From Aeromonas salmonicida subsp. salmonicida (GTDB lineage: Bacteria; Pseudomonadota; Gammaproteobacteria; Enterobacterales; Aeromonadaceae): a DNA stretch of 64,000 bases. This document shows positions 27,164 to 37,146 of this stretch, piece by piece. How positions within the stretch are numbered: position 1 is the stretch's first letter; every line of letters starts with the position of its first letter. The position numbers and the translations under genes were made by a program. The DNA lies in NCBI RefSeq assembly GCF_001643305.1, contig NZ_LSGW01000046.1, forward strand, positions 62,001-126,000. The letters are read 5' to 3'. The notes below the pieces were generated by a model. The model was not told the origin of the DNA. It made no database searches and saw only the letters and a list, made by a program, of their open reading frames with translations.

Positions 27164-28306
27164 TTAGTCTCGATTGGCCTCATAGGCGGCCAGTTCGTGC
27201 CGGTAACGGGCTATGGTCTCGTCGCTCAGCGGGCTGCGATCCATGTCAGTCAACATGGCATCGAGATCGCTGGCCAGCTGGTCGGCAGCCTGCAGCATGT
27301 GCTCGAAGGCAAAGGCTGCATTGCTGCGCAGCGGCAGCTGCATGAACAGGGAGACACCCGGGGTGTTGAACTGCTCCATCCGGTACGGATTGAAGGTGCC
27401 CGGCTTGACCATGTTGATCATGGAGAAGAGCACTTCACCCTTGCCGTTGAGATCCTCGTGGCGATGGAAAATATCCATTTCACCAAACTTGAAGCCCAGC
27501 GCCATCAGGGAAGCCAGCAGAGTCGCCCCTTCCAAATCGTGACCGGGGCGCGCCATCAGGTTGATGACATAGACATCCTGCCAGATCTTCTCGACCGGCT
27601 GGGTATCCATCAACGGCTCACCAACGGGCTCCTCATACACAGGCTCCTCGTAGGCAGGCTCCTCGTAGGCAGGCTCTGGGGCCACATAACGGGGCTGCGG
27701 CTTGTACTCAGGCGCTGGCACATGAGCAGGTTCGCGGGCACCGAAGGTAGGTGCGGTCGCGTAGGCCGGCTCGACCAGAGGTTCATCATCCAGCTGTTGC
27801 AGCAGCGGCTCGCGCTGGGAACGAGAACGGTGTACCGGGGTACGACGGATCACCTGGGCGGGCTTGCGCACCGGGGCGGCAGGCACTTCCTCTACTGTCT
27901 CGGCGATGGGCTCCTCGAACTCCTCCTCGTCTTCTTCGTAGACGGGGGGCGGGGCAACCGGGCGAGCGGCAGGCTTGCGCACCACAGGGGTTGGCAGCTC
28001 GACCTCGTCATCCTCGTCATCGAAAGCGGTGACGGGCGCACGGCGGCTGACATCCGGCTGGCGAGCCTCCTCGCTGTGGAGCTTGGGCTCGGCACGACGG
28101 CTACCGCTGACCACACGCACCTGACCGACACCATCGTTGTCGAAGGCGTCACTGTCGCGACCACGTGATTTGGATTCCATCCGGCCCAGAGGTTTCTCTT
28201 TGATCGGTGCCTGACGATTCTTTCTGTTGCTCCACAACCCGTGAATGAGCAATGCCGCAATAGCAATACCGCCCAGGGCAACCAAGATGTAACGCAATTC
28301 CTGCAT
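27164..28306 (-). CDS. zipA: Cell division protein ZipA
   Basis: The 380-residue protein has an N-terminal membrane anchor (ILVALGGIAIAALLIHGLW, about residues 7-25), a basic stretch, a long Pro/Glu/Ala-rich linker (about 60-235) and the C-terminal FtsZ-binding domain (about 240-380: VYVINLMARPGHDLEGATLL). ZipA tethers FtsZ to the inner membrane. The linker contains imperfect repeats of YEEPA/YEEPV (about residues 215-230), encoded by near-identical 15-base units at about 27640-27680, which may vary in number. It is followed by ligA and preceded by smc, as in many gamma-proteobacteria. Confidence 0.95.
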   Translation of the reverse strand: MQELRYILVALGGIAIAALLIHGLWSNRKNRQAPIKEKPLGRMESKSRGRDSDAFDNDGVGQVRVVSGSRRAEPKLHSEEARQPDVSRRAPVTAFDDEDDEVELPTPVVRKPAARPVAPPPVYEEDEEEFEEPIAETVEEVPAAPVRKPAQVIRRTPVHRSRSQREPLLQQLDDEPLVEPAYATAPTFGAREPAHVPAPEYKPQPRYVAPEPAYEEPAYEEPVYEEPVGEPLMDTQPVEKIWQDVYVINLMARPGHDLEGATLLASLMALGFKFGEMDIFHRHEDLNGKGEVLFSMINMVKPGTFNPYRMEQFNTPGVSLFMQLPLRSNAAFAFEHMLQAADQLASDLDAMLTDMDRSPLSDETIARYRHELAAYEANRD

Positions 28307-28321
28307 TAGCTGCTTCTCTTT

Positions 28322-31300
28322 CTAGTTTTGCTCAGCCAAAGCGACGGCTTCACCGATATCGACCGACACAATGCGAGAAACCCCGGGCTCTTGCATCGTA
28401 ACGCCAACCAGCTGCTCAGCCATCTCCATGGAGACCTTATTATGACTGATGTAAACGAACTGTACTGTGCTCGACATCTCTTTGACAAGAGAACAGAAGC
28501 GACCGACGTTCACTTCATCGAGCGGTGCATCCACCTCATCCAGCAGACAAAATGGTGCTGGGTTGAGTCTGAAGATGGCAAAAACCAGCGCAAGTGCGGT
28601 TAACGCCTTCTCCCCCCCGGAAAGCAGGGCAATGGTAGCATTCTTCTTACCCGGAGGTCTTGCCATGATGCTCACTCCGGCCTCCAAAAGATCATCCGAG
28701 GTCAGCTCAAGCCAGGCACTGCCTCCCCCAAACACTTTTGGAAAGAGGGATTTTAAATCTTCGTTGACCTTATCGAAAGTGTCACGGAAGCGTATTTGTG
28801 TTTCTTTATCAATTCTTTTAATGGCTTGGCTCAAGGTTTCCAGCGCTTGCTCGAGATCCTGACACTGGCTTTCCAGGTAGGTTGAGCGGGTTTTCGCCTC
28901 TTCGTACTCCTCCAGCGCCGCCAGGTTGATGGCGCCAAGTGCCTCCACCTGAGCCTCCAGCGTCTGGATCTCCTGACGCAACTTGCCGCGATCGGCGGCG
29001 ATCAAGACAGCCTGATCGAGATCCACCAGCCGTACTCCCAGCTCCTCGAACTGCTCATGCAACCCCTGACGGCGGGTCAGGTTGCGCTCGCGCTCCAGCC
29101 TCAGGGTCGCCAGCTTCTCCTGCAAGGTCAGCAGCTGCTTGTGATCAACGCTGCGTGCCTGTTCCAGTTCGGTCAGTTGTCGTTCCAACTCTGCCAGCCT
29201 TTGATGGCAGGCAAGTTGCAATGCTTCGAGGTTGCGTTGCTCGACCAGCAGGGGCGACAGATCCTGACCCGGCGTGGCCCCTGGCTCCTTGAGTTCGGCC
29301 AATTCCAGCCCGAGTCGGGCCAGTTCCTGCTCCCGCAGGCTGATGAGCTGGCTCTGATTCTGCTGCTCCAGCTGCCAGCGCTGGCAGCTGGCTTGTTGCT
29401 GCTCACGGCGCAGACGCGCCTCTTCCACCGCCCGCTCGGCATGAGTGACTCGCTCCTGAGCAAGCTGCAGCGACTCGGTCAAGGGCTCACCCTGTTCCTG
29501 CAACTCGCCAAGCCGCTCCTCATCGAGCTCAAGCTGCTGCAATGCCGCTGCCAGCCGCTGCGCCTCGTCGGCCTGCTCCTTGTCCAACCTAGTCAGCTCT
29601 TCGCCAAGCTGACCGAGCCGTTGCAACCGCTCCTGGCGCTTGCCTTCCCGCAGGCTCCAGGCTTCACGCAGTTGCTGCCACTGCTGTTCCTGCTCGCGCA
29701 CTGTACGCTGGCTCAGTTCGAAGGCACTGTGCAGCTGGGCGCGCGTGGCATCGGCAGTTCCCAGTTGTTCATTCAACCGGCCAAGGGCCTGCTGGCCTGC
29801 CGCCAGTTCTGTGTGTAACCGCTCACGTTCACCGAGCAGGGCCAGAGTGCCGAGTGCCCCGCCCTGGCCGAGATCGGCCCAGTTAGGGCCAAACCAGTCT
29901 CCCGTCGGGGTCAGTACCGACTCACCAGCCAGGAGGCCAGGCTGGCGGGCCAGCGCAGCATCTCTATCTTCAACCAGCCAGATGGCGTTGAGGAAGGCGG
30001 GAATATGCGCGCCCTCAAGCCGAGCAGCCAGGGTACCTGCCACCGCAGGTCGGGATGGACCAATCCAGAGCCCGTTCTGCGCCAGATTGCACTCGTCGCT
30101 GGGCTGGGCGGTGAGCCAGCGGCCGAGCACCTTGTCAAGCGCCTGTGCCCACTCGGGCGCCACCTGCAGCCGATCCGCCAGGGTGGCGCCCACCATCTGC
30201 TCCCCCAAAATTTGGTCAAGCGTGGTGAGACGGGCTTCAAGCTCCCGCAGCAGGCCGCTCTGCTGGCTTTGCTGCAACTTGCACTCTTCATGGCGAGCCA
30301 CGCTGGCCTGCCACTGCTGCTCCAGCTCGGCGTGGCGAGCCCGGGAGCATTCCAGCTCGGACGCCAGGGCGTCTAGCCCGGGCTGCAACGACTCCCCTTC
30401 CCCGCCGAGTGGACCTGCGCGTTCATCCTCCAGCTTGATCCGTGCCAACCGTGTCTTGGCTTGCAGCTCCTGCAGACCGTTCACTTGGGCACGAGTCTGG
30501 TTGAGCTGCCCCCGTAACTGGCCGAGTTGTTGTTGCCACTGCTGCTGGCGTTGACGCGCCTGCTCCAGCTGCTCGCCGGCGACAAGACGCAACCCCTGCT
30601 GCTCGGTGAGCAACTGCTCACACTGTTCGAGTCGCGCCGACTCCTGCTCCCCCTTGAGGGTGCCTTCGGTCAGCTGTTCCTGCTGGCTCGCCAGTTGTGC
30701 CCTGATGCCCTCTATCCGCTCGCCAAGCGCCTGACGCCTGATCTGCCAGTCGCGACCAAGCTCGGTCTGATGAAGTTGCTGCTGTTCGAGGCGGGCGATG
30801 GCCTGGCCACCGAGAAAAATTTGTTGCTGGCGGCTCGCTTGCTCGGCCTGAGCCTCCTGGCGGGCCACCGACAGGGTGACGTGACGCCCCTCATCCTGGG
30901 TGCGCTTGGCATCCAGCGCTGCCAGCGCCTGTTCGGCCTGAGTCAGCTCGGCCTTGGCCTCACCCAGGCGAGTCTCCAGCGCCCACAGTTCGGAACCGAT
31001 AAGCTCGGCCCGTGCGGCGCGCGAACGGCTCTTGAGTTGCTTGTAACGTTCGGCCGTCTCGGCCTGGGCCTTGAGATGTTCGAGGCGGGAGCCCAGCTCA
31101 CCGCGAATGTCGCCGAGCCGCTCCAGATTCTCCTGGGTATGGCGGATTCGCTGCTCGGTTTCGCGTCGCCGCTCCTTGTAGCGGGAGACACCCGCCGCCT
31201 CCTCCATGAACAGCTTGAGATCGGCGGGGCGCGACTCCACCAGCCGACTGACGGTGCCCTGCTCTATGATGGCGTAGCTGCGCGGCCCGAGGCCGGTACC

Positions 31301-31696
31301 GAGGAAGAGGTCGGTGACATCCTTGCGGCGGCACTTCTGGCCGTTGATCTGGTAATGGTTGGAGCCGTCGCGCAGCACCTCGCGGCGCACCGAGATTTCG
31401 GTAAAGCGGCCAAATTCACCGGGTACCCGGTTGTGGGGGTTGTCGAACACCAGCTCCACCGAGGCGCGACCGTGAGGGCTGCGGTTGATGGAGCCGTTGA
31501 AGATGACGTCCGTCATGTTCTCGCCGCGCAGATGGCGGGCCGAACTCTCCCCCAGCACCCAGCGCACGGCGTCGATCACGTTGGACTTGCCGCAGCCATT
31601 GGGCCCCACCACGGCGGTCATGTCGGCCGAGAACTCGATGCGGGTTGGCTCGACAAACGACTTGAAACCGGCGAGTTTGATCAATTTCAGACGCAT
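28322..31696 (-). CDS. smc: Chromosome segregation protein SMC
   Basis: The 1124-residue ATPase has N-terminal Walker A (VVGPNGCGKSNVIDAV), two very long coiled coils broken by a hinge domain (about residues 500-640), and a C-terminal half with the ABC signature LLSGGEKALTALAL and Walker B PFCLLDEVDAPLD. Together these form the head of a condensin-type dimer that organises and segregates the chromosome with ScpA and ScpB. The stop is 15 bases before the zipA start, so smc and zipA are probably cotranscribed. It is divergent from cysZ. Having Smc rather than MukBEF is normal outside Enterobacterales and Vibrionales. Confidence 0.96.
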   Translation of the reverse strand: MRLKLIKLAGFKSFVEPTRIEFSADMTAVVGPNGCGKSNVIDAVRWVLGESSARHLRGENMTDVIFNGSINRSPHGRASVELVFDNPHNRVPGEFGRFTEISVRREVLRDGSNHYQINGQKCRRKDVTDLFLGTGLGPRSYAIIEQGTVSRLVESRPADLKLFMEEAAGVSRYKERRRETEQRIRHTQENLERLGDIRGELGSRLEHLKAQAETAERYKQLKSRSRAARAELIGSELWALETRLGEAKAELTQAEQALAALDAKRTQDEGRHVTLSVARQEAQAEQASRQQQIFLGGQAIARLEQQQLHQTELGRDWQIRRQALGERIEGIRAQLASQQEQLTEGTLKGEQESARLEQCEQLLTEQQGLRLVAGEQLEQARQRQQQWQQQLGQLRGQLNQTRAQVNGLQELQAKTRLARIKLEDERAGPLGGEGESLQPGLDALASELECSRARHAELEQQWQASVARHEECKLQQSQQSGLLRELEARLTTLDQILGEQMVGATLADRLQVAPEWAQALDKVLGRWLTAQPSDECNLAQNGLWIGPSRPAVAGTLAARLEGAHIPAFLNAIWLVEDRDAALARQPGLLAGESVLTPTGDWFGPNWADLGQGGALGTLALLGERERLHTELAAGQQALGRLNEQLGTADATRAQLHSAFELSQRTVREQEQQWQQLREAWSLREGKRQERLQRLGQLGEELTRLDKEQADEAQRLAAALQQLELDEERLGELQEQGEPLTESLQLAQERVTHAERAVEEARLRREQQQASCQRWQLEQQNQSQLISLREQELARLGLELAELKEPGATPGQDLSPLLVEQRNLEALQLACHQRLAELERQLTELEQARSVDHKQLLTLQEKLATLRLERERNLTRRQGLHEQFEELGVRLVDLDQAVLIAADRGKLRQEIQTLEAQVEALGAINLAALEEYEEAKTRSTYLESQCQDLEQALETLSQAIKRIDKETQIRFRDTFDKVNEDLKSLFPKVFGGGSAWLELTSDDLLEAGVSIMARPPGKKNATIALLSGGEKALTALALVFAIFRLNPAPFCLLDEVDAPLDEVNVGRFCSLVKEMSSTVQFVYISHNKVSMEMAEQLVGVTMQEPGVSRIVSVDIGEAVALAEQN

Positions 31697-31804
31697 GGAG
31701 GCCTATTGGGTAACGAAATAAAGAGAAGGCGGGCAGGCGACTTTACCAAATCCAAACCTTGTTTGTAATATGCTGGCACTTTCCCATGAACAGATGGAGC
31801 TCAG

Positions 31805-32569
31805 ATGAGCCAATCACCCCCTATGGTCAAAGACTCAATCAGCGGCGCAGACTACTTCCTGCGCGGTTTCTCCCTCATTCGCCAACCGGGCATCCGCACC
31901 TTTGTGCTGATCCCGCTGCTGGTCAACTTTGTGCTGTTTGCCGGGGCCTTCTACGCCCTCTTGTTGCAGCTCGATGGTCTGTTCGGCTGGCTGCACCAGC
32001 AGATCCCCAGCTGGCTCAGCTGGTTGGACTATCTGCTCTGGCCCATCGCTCTGGTCACCATACTGGTGGTCTTCTCCTTCCTGTTCAGCTCGGTCGCGAA
32101 CTGGATAGCGGCCCCCTTCAATGGCCTGCTTGCTGAGAAGGTGGAACAGACCCTCACCGGCGAGGTAGTCAGCGACACCGGCATGCTGGATATCGTCAAG
32201 GATGTGCCCCGCACCTTCGGCCGTGAATGGACCAAGCTGAAGTACTACCTGCCCAAGGCCATCGGCTGCCTGATCCTGTTCCTCATCCCCGTGGTCGGGC
32301 AGACCCTGGCCCCCGTGCTCTGGTTCCTGTTCAGCGCCTGGATGATGGCAATTCAGTACATCGACTATCCGTTCGACAACCACAAGATAAGCTTCATCAC
32401 AATGCGCGATGCCTTGAAGCAGCGCCGCGGCAAGTGCCTGAGCTTCGGTGCCCTGGTCACCCTCTTCTCCGCCATTCCGGTGGTGAACCTCTTTGTGATG
32501 CCGGTCGCCATCTGTGGTGCCACCGCCATGTGGGTGGACCACTACCGCGCCGAACAGCTCAAACGTTGA
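31805..32569 (+). CDS. cysZ: Sulfate transporter CysZ
   Basis: The 254-residue inner-membrane protein matches CysZ: conserved N-terminus [19 protein letters not shown], hydrophobic segments near residues 27-55, 70-95, 145-185 and 205-235, and the motif [10 protein letters not shown]. It supports sulfate uptake for cysteine synthesis. It is divergent from smc with about 108 bases between them, and ends at its own terminator. Gene order zipA-cysZ is conserved in many gamma-proteobacteria; here smc lies between. Confidence 0.95.
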   Translation: MSQSPPMVKDSISGADYFLRGFSLIRQPGIRTFVLIPLLVNFVLFAGAFYALLLQLDGLFGWLHQQIPSWLSWLDYLLWPIALVTILVVFSFLFSSVANWIAAPFNGLLAEKVEQTLTGEVVSDTGMLDIVKDVPRTFGREWTKLKYYLPKAIGCLILFLIPVVGQTLAPVLWFLFSAWMMAIQYIDYPFDNHKISFITMRDALKQRRGKCLSFGALVTLFSAIPVVNLFVMPVAICGATAMWVDHYRAEQLKR

Positions 32570-32583
32570 TCCCTGCCCCAATG

Positions 32584-32618
32584 AAAAAAGGCACCTCGTC
32601 GGTGCCTTTTACTTTTTG
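32584..32618 (+). terminator. Terminator of cysZ
   Basis: AAAAGGCACC / GGTGCCTTTT hairpin with a T-rich tail directly after the stop codon. Confidence 0.92.
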
Positions 32619-32709
32619 CATTATAAAAAATAATGAATAGCCTTCATTCCTTGTCCCATATAGCTTGAATTGATAGGATGCGGGCCTTTCTCGCACCCTG
32701 GGATATCTC

Positions 32710-33324
32710 ATGTTACATACACTCTTCTTGCTGGGCCTGGTGGCCGAAGGAATGACTGGCGCACTGGCTGCGGGTCGGCGACGGATGGATCTGTTTGGCG
32801 TGGTGATCATCGCCTCGGCAACGGCCATTGGTGGCGGTACCATCCGGGATGTGTTGCTTGGGCACTATCCCCTGCTCTGGGTTGAACATCCGGAATATGT
32901 GCTGCTGGTGGCAGGCGCGGCCATGGCCGCCGTCATATCGGCACCGCTGATGCGCTACCTCGGCAAGCTGTTCCTGGCGCTCGATGCGCTGGGACTGGTG
33001 GTCTTCTCCATCTTCGGCGCCGCTAGGGCCCTGGAGATGGGCCATGGCATCGGCATTGCCTGCATCATGGCGGTGGTCACCGGCGCCTTTGGCGGTGTAC
33101 TGCGAGACCTGCTCTGCCAGCGCATTCCCCTGGTGTTTCGCCGGGAGCTCTATGCTGCCATCTCGCTGATCACCGCCGCCATCTACTGCCTGGCGCTGGA
33201 TCAGGGCCTGCCCAACGACTGGGCCGCCTTTGGTGCCATCGGGATCGGCTTCGTGTTGCGCTTGCTGGCGGTACGATTCAAGTGGGGATTGCCCACCTTC
33301 CACTATCAGTACGCAACCCACTGA
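32710..33324 (+). CDS. TRIC-family (UPF0126/YicG-like) membrane protein
   Basis: The 204-residue protein has about seven membrane segments in two homologous halves, each with the glycine-rich motif of trimeric intracellular cation channel relatives: [13 protein letters not shown] in the first half and [12 protein letters not shown] in the second. Bacterial members are inner-membrane cation channels or glycine-linked transport proteins of uncertain role. It forms a single-gene unit ending at a strong terminator. Confidence 0.88.
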   Translation: MLHTLFLLGLVAEGMTGALAAGRRRMDLFGVVIIASATAIGGGTIRDVLLGHYPLLWVEHPEYVLLVAGAAMAAVISAPLMRYLGKLFLALDALGLVVFSIFGAARALEMGHGIGIACIMAVVTGAFGGVLRDLLCQRIPLVFRRELYAAISLITAAIYCLALDQGLPNDWAAFGAIGIGFVLRLLAVRFKWGLPTFHYQYATH

Positions 33325-33365
33325 GCGCGCCAGTTTCTGGCGAAGCAGTTCGGATTGCAGACAAC

Positions 33366-33393
33366 AAAAAAGCGCCTGACAGGCGCTTTTTTG
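33366..33393. terminator. Bidirectional terminator
   Basis: AAAAAAGCGCCTG / CAGGCGCTTTTTT, with T runs on both strands, lies between two converging genes. Confidence 0.93.
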
Positions 33394-33420
33394 TATGGAG
33401 ACACTGAGTGCGTACACGAC

Positions 33421-33672
33421 TCAGTTAATCCCTTCCGAACTGAAGAAGGTTGCCTTGTCGGCGATGAAGCGGATCTTGATGTTCTTGCCCTCCTCTCCCC
33501 AGATGCAGCTGGTGGTGCCCAAGGCATCGTCGCAGCGCTCTGCCTTGCCGAGTATGGTGCTCGCTTCCGCGTAGCTGATCCCCATCTTCAACTTGTCGTA
33601 ATTCTCGCGATTGAGCTTGCCACAACCGGTCAGCAGCAGGGCAATCATGCCCCCGAGCAAAATATGTTTCAT
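33421..33672 (-). CDS. DUF3862-type small lipoprotein
   Basis: The 83-residue protein has a lipoprotein signal peptide MKHILLGGMIALLLTGCGK (lipidated Cys17) and a BLIP/SmpA-like small domain of the DUF3862 kind: NYDKLKMGISYAEASTILG, a pair of Cys residues (about 48 and 56) in ERCDDALGTTSCIWG, and IRFIADKATFFSSEGI. Function is unknown. The ATG at 33672 is supported by a GGAGAACC ribosome site; the longer frame to 33786 has no signal. It lies downstream of mepK in the same direction. Confidence 0.85.
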   Translation of the reverse strand: MKHILLGGMIALLLTGCGKLNRENYDKLKMGISYAEASTILGKAERCDDALGTTSCIWGEEGKNIKIRFIADKATFFSSEGIN

Positions 33673-33789
33673 CTGGTTCTCCTCTGGATAGTGTCCGGAG
33701 CCTAACAGCTCGGCCCCCCTCTTTGCCAGTGACCAGGCGCTGCAGCCCGCCATAGAGGCGAGGTGTCGCTCGCCGGCTGCCGCCAACGA

Positions 33790-34350
33790 CTACCAGCTGC
33801 GGACGGGCCCGGTGTCCAGATGAACGAAGTTGTCGCTCGGGTAGTAGCCCACTCCACCCACCTTGAGATTGAGCGCAGCCTTGCGCAAATGGGCCAACTG
33901 AACACCCGGGATCCGCACATCCACCGCCTGACCCAGGGTGTGATAGCTGTGCTTGGCAACGCCGCGGCTCTTACTGCGCTTCTGGCGATTGGTCGCCGGC
34001 GAACGGTAGCCGGAAATAAGCTGGATTTCGCCGTTGCGGCCCAGCTTGTGCTGCAACAGATAGAGCTGATCGAACAGCTTCTTGTCGATGTTGAACACTT
34101 CGTTGCGACGATAGTCACGGAAAATATGATTGAGCTCGGCCAGCCCGTCTTGCAGGTAGCGACCATTCTCCCAATAACTGGCCTGCACCCGCTCACCGGT
34201 ATTGAGATTGAAAAAACTGAGTTCACGTCCTGAGGTACTGCGGCTCGCCATGGCAGGGAATGAGAGCATGGCTCCCCCCAGCAGGCACCCAGCCCCCAGC
34301 AGCAGGCGACGTCGACTTATCTCTTGTTCCAGCATAAGGAGTTCGTCCAT
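33790..34350 (-). CDS. mepK: Murein DD-endopeptidase MepK-like (DUF882, peptidase M15 fold)
   Basis: The roughly 186-residue protein begins with a twin-arginine-type signal (ISRRRLLLGAGCLLGGAML). Its body matches MepK/YcbK: FRDYRRNEVFNIDKKLFDQL, LISGYRSPATN, SRGVAKHSYHTLGQAVDVRI with zinc-binding His and Asp, and GGVGYYPSDNFVHLDTGPVRSW with the last zinc His. MepK cleaves mDAP-mDAP and D-Ala-mDAP crosslinks in peptidoglycan. It follows ldtD in the same direction, the same pair as E. coli ycbB-ycbK, joining the enzyme that makes 3-3 crosslinks with one that cuts them. The start is uncertain; GTG 34368, ATG 34350 and ATG 34335 are all in frame. Confidence 0.9.
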   Translation of the reverse strand: MDELLMLEQEISRRRLLLGAGCLLGGAMLSFPAMASRSTSGRELSFFNLNTGERVQASYWENGRYLQDGLAELNHIFRDYRRNEVFNIDKKLFDQLYLLQHKLGRNGEIQLISGYRSPATNRQKRSKSRGVAKHSYHTLGQAVDVRIPGVQLAHLRKAALNLKVGGVGYYPSDNFVHLDTGPVRSW

Positions 34351-34442
34351 CGCAGATGTAAGCGACACTGTTGAGTGAATTTGATACAGGTGCTTGAAAC
34401 TACCTTTCGAACCCTCTCATGTCAAACCGTCAGCACCAATGA

Positions 34443-34468
34443 AAAAGCCCGGCAAGGGCCGGGCTTTT
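34443..34468. terminator. Terminator between ldtD and mepK
   Basis: AAAAGCCCGGC / GCCGGGCTTTT with a 4-base loop, 17 bases beyond the ldtD stop. T runs on both sides. It implies mepK has its own promoter at about 34370-34440. Confidence 0.88.
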
Positions 34469-34484
34469 CACTCTGTGGCAAGGA

Positions 34485-35969
34485 TCACAGCAGGCGACTT
34501 TGGAAGCTGACTCGATCAAATCCATAGATGTCATTGCGCAGTTGCTGGCGACCCTCTTCGTCGATCCAGCTGCTCCAGTAGACGGTAAATACCGGGATAG
34601 GGGTGGTCAGCGGCAACCACTTTGTCTGGGTATTTTTCAGTATGCTAGCCACCTTGTCCGGCTGGTAGCGGGAGTCCGCCAGCAGCAACTCGGCCAGATC
34701 GTCTGCGTGCTCCACCCGGATACAACCGGAGCTGAAGGCACGAGCCCCTTGCTCGAACAGCGCCTTGCGCGGAGTGGAGTGCAGATAAATGGCGTCGTTG
34801 TTGGGCAGATAGAACTTGTAGCGCCCCAGGGCATTGTGATCACCGGGCTTTTGCCGCAGGCGATAAGGGAAACCGGCGGCCAACGCCTGATACCAGCCCT
34901 CTTCGGTGAACTGCACAGGGTTGCCTTCGCCGTCGATCACTTCGAACTGCTCGCGATTCAAATACGCAGGATCCCGACCCAGCTTGGGCAGAATATCCTT
35001 GCTCAGGATGGAACGCGGCACATGCCAGGGCGGGTTGAGCACTATGGAGCGGATCTCGCTGGCGAGTATGGGGGTTGCCCGCTGCTCCTTGCCAACGATG
35101 ACTCGACTGGTAAACACCTCGTTGCCGGACTCCACCACACTCAGACGGTAGTCAGGAATATTGACCAGCACGTAACGGGCACCGGAGAGATGATCCACCA
35201 GATCCCGACGCCACAGGTTGCGCAGCAGCAGGCTGGCACGCACTTGCGGCCCGGTGTTGAGCCAGGTGCGAGTCTGGCGACCAATGATGCCATCGGCGGT
35301 CAGACCGTGGCGGCGCTGGAACTGCTTGATGGCCTGCTGGGTGTCAACGTCATAGGTGGCGTCGTCATGACGGGGGGCGCCATCCCCCAGCTCGTTGAGG
35401 ATGGTACGGATCTGCCCCAGTTCAGGGGATGCCTCACCCGCCCGCAGGGTCGGCATGGTCAGGGTCGGCCACTGCTTGGCCATTGGCATGGCGAGCAGTT
35501 TGCGCACTTCCTCGCGCACCGACTCATACTCGGCGACCTGGGGTCTGAGCTGCTTGACCTGATCCAGCAGATTGTCACCAACAGGCTCGTGTGCCAACGG
35601 TTGGTTCAAATTGAGCTTGAGGGTTTGCATCTGCTCGCGGGCGACCAGATCCATGGCACGCCAGGCCTGCTGAAAACGGGCCAGCTTGCCAAAAACTTCA
35701 TCATAAAGGGCGCCACGCTGATCGGCCGGCTTGGGCTGCAGCTTCTTCCAGAGACTGAAGAAGTCAGGGTGCAACTGGGCCAGTACGGCCTCCTGCAACT
35801 GGAGCTCCAACTCAAGGCGAGCCTGCTCTGCGGTACTGTTCTGATACCAGTCATGCTGCACCGCAGCCTGGGTTACCAACACCTGTCCTTCGCTTGCCTG
35901 CGCCATTGCCGCTGGCAAGCAGCCCAGCCAGATCAGGTTTGCCAACGCCAGCCAATACTTCTTCCCCAT
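34485..35969 (-). CDS. ldtD: L,D-transpeptidase LdtD (YcbB-like)
   Basis: The 494-residue protein has a signal peptide (to about AMAQAS, residue 26), a peptidoglycan-binding domain (DVDTQQAIKQFQRRHGLTADGIIGRQT, residues about 205-235) and a YkuD catalytic domain with the active-site motif HSTPRKALFEQGARAFSSGCIRVE (catalytic His, Ser-Gly-Cys-Ile-Arg; given as a landmark at about 390-415). It makes 3-3 mDAP-mDAP crosslinks in periplasmic peptidoglycan and can confer beta-lactam tolerance. It is shorter than the E. coli enzyme (615 residues), mainly in the N-terminal region. Confidence 0.94.
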   Translation of the reverse strand: MGKKYWLALANLIWLGCLPAAMAQASEGQVLVTQAAVQHDWYQNSTAEQARLELELQLQEAVLAQLHPDFFSLWKKLQPKPADQRGALYDEVFGKLARFQQAWRAMDLVAREQMQTLKLNLNQPLAHEPVGDNLLDQVKQLRPQVAEYESVREEVRKLLAMPMAKQWPTLTMPTLRAGEASPELGQIRTILNELGDGAPRHDDATYDVDTQQAIKQFQRRHGLTADGIIGRQTRTWLNTGPQVRASLLLRNLWRRDLVDHLSGARYVLVNIPDYRLSVVESGNEVFTSRVIVGKEQRATPILASEIRSIVLNPPWHVPRSILSKDILPKLGRDPAYLNREQFEVIDGEGNPVQFTEEGWYQALAAGFPYRLRQKPGDHNALGRYKFYLPNNDAIYLHSTPRKALFEQGARAFSSGCIRVEHADDLAELLLADSRYQPDKVASILKNTQTKWLPLTTPIPVFTVYWSSWIDEEGRQQLRNDIYGFDRVSFQSRLL

Positions 35970-36049
35970 GCTTACCTCAAGATCGGTTCACTTCAACTGC
36001 CAGACCCTGCGGTCAAGGCGCTCATGATGCGTGAATGCCAGCGACTTTA

Positions 36050-36820
36050 CTAGCTGGCGGGCGCGTAGCGCCGCCAGATAACGTCATACTCATTGGTTGC
36101 TTTAAATTCAGCCAGCTCCCGATTGAACGCCCTGACAAACGCCGGTGAAAGCCGTTGTTTGCTGAACATGAAAAAAGTGGGTGCTTCATATACGGCCATG
36201 ACATGAGGCACGATCAGATCGTTTAGCCCCTCTTCTTTCAGACCCCAGGGCGTGGCCAGAATATCCCCGAGAAAACCGTCGATCCGGCCGAGCACCAGCT
36301 TGCCATAATTTTGATGATCATTGACCACGCTTACCTGATCAGCATAACGGCGCAACAAGTCGGCCGTCTCGGCCCCGTAGTAGTAATCCTTGGTCACCCC
36401 GAGAATATGACCACTGGCCAGCCAACTCGCCAAATCGCTTTCAGGGTAGGAAGAGGACTTGCGGACCCAGAGCACACTGCGCCCCGGATTATAGCCATCG
36501 GAAAACCAGGCATAGCGAGCACGCTCCTTGTTGGAGTATGCCTCCATGGCGATGTCGAGCGAGCCCAGTTCCAGATCGTGCAGTATCCGCTTCCAGGGCC
36601 GCTCCACATAGGTGACCTAACAACCCAGTCGCGTGAGCATGGCATTGAGTGTTTCCACGGCAAAACCTTTCAGCACCTTGTCATCCGTCGTCGCGCTGTC
36701 GTAATAGTGATACGGTGGCCAATGGTCAAAACCGACCCGCAGTGGAGAGGGGCACAAGCTGTTTGCCGATGCCGCCGGAGAGAGCAACCAGAGCGCCCAG
36801 CAGAAGAGTGTCAGCTTCAT
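36050..36820 (-). pseudogene. Periplasmic solute-binding protein (family 3) with a nonsense codon
   Basis: One continuous frame from ATG 36820 to the stop at 36050 encodes a 255-residue binding protein with one internal TAG at 36617-36619. The N-terminal part has a signal peptide (LTLFCWALWLLSPAASA) and RVGFDHWPPYHYYD; the part after the stop has VERPWKRILHDLELGSLDIAMEAY and VNDHQNYGKLVLGRIDGFLGD. The stop follows LTRLGC and precedes VTYVERPW, where relatives usually have Gln, so a CAG to TAG change is likely. Unless suppressed, only 67 residues are made. The ligand is unknown. Confidence 0.88.
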
Positions 36821-37146
36821 GAGTCATCCTTGACAACGCGATGCCCCATCATAAATCGCCCTTGGTCAAATGGCGACAGATCCTGCCACAGCGATTCTTA
36901 TCCATCGGTACTCTACGCGGGGCGGGTTTATCCCCACAGGGACTCGGCCATGAAATCAGTCCAGACCCGGTGCGGCACCGGGCTTGTTCAAGCCATAAAC
37001 AGGGCAAACCGGGAGCATTTGGAGTACGGGCTCGAAAGGGGTTAATATGTGACCAAATATATTTTTGTGATCCACTATGCTTTTTTTGCAATTGGATTAG
37101 CATATGCGCGAAATCAGCCTACCAATCGTGAGGCGTAGAGAGTGAT
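36821..37146. other. Divergent intergenic region before the gtr-type operon
   Basis: This region holds the promoters of the broken binding protein (left) and of the glycosyl-transfer operon (right). The right half is AT-rich (about 37045-37105). A short CAGGGCAAACC near 37000 recalls a cyclic-di-GMP riboswitch fragment but the rest of the fold is absent. I see no gene. Confidence 0.5.

Noticed and set aside
27630..27690. Short direct repeats that could be taken for a CRISPR-like array.
   Set aside because: They are in frame inside zipA and encode YEEPA/V repeats of the linker; there are no spacers.
36995..37045. CAGGGCAAACC motif like the start of a cyclic-di-GMP (GEMM) riboswitch before the gtr-type operon.
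   Set aside because: The conserved GGGACGCAAAGCC core and receptor helix are absent, so the match is only a short coincidence.
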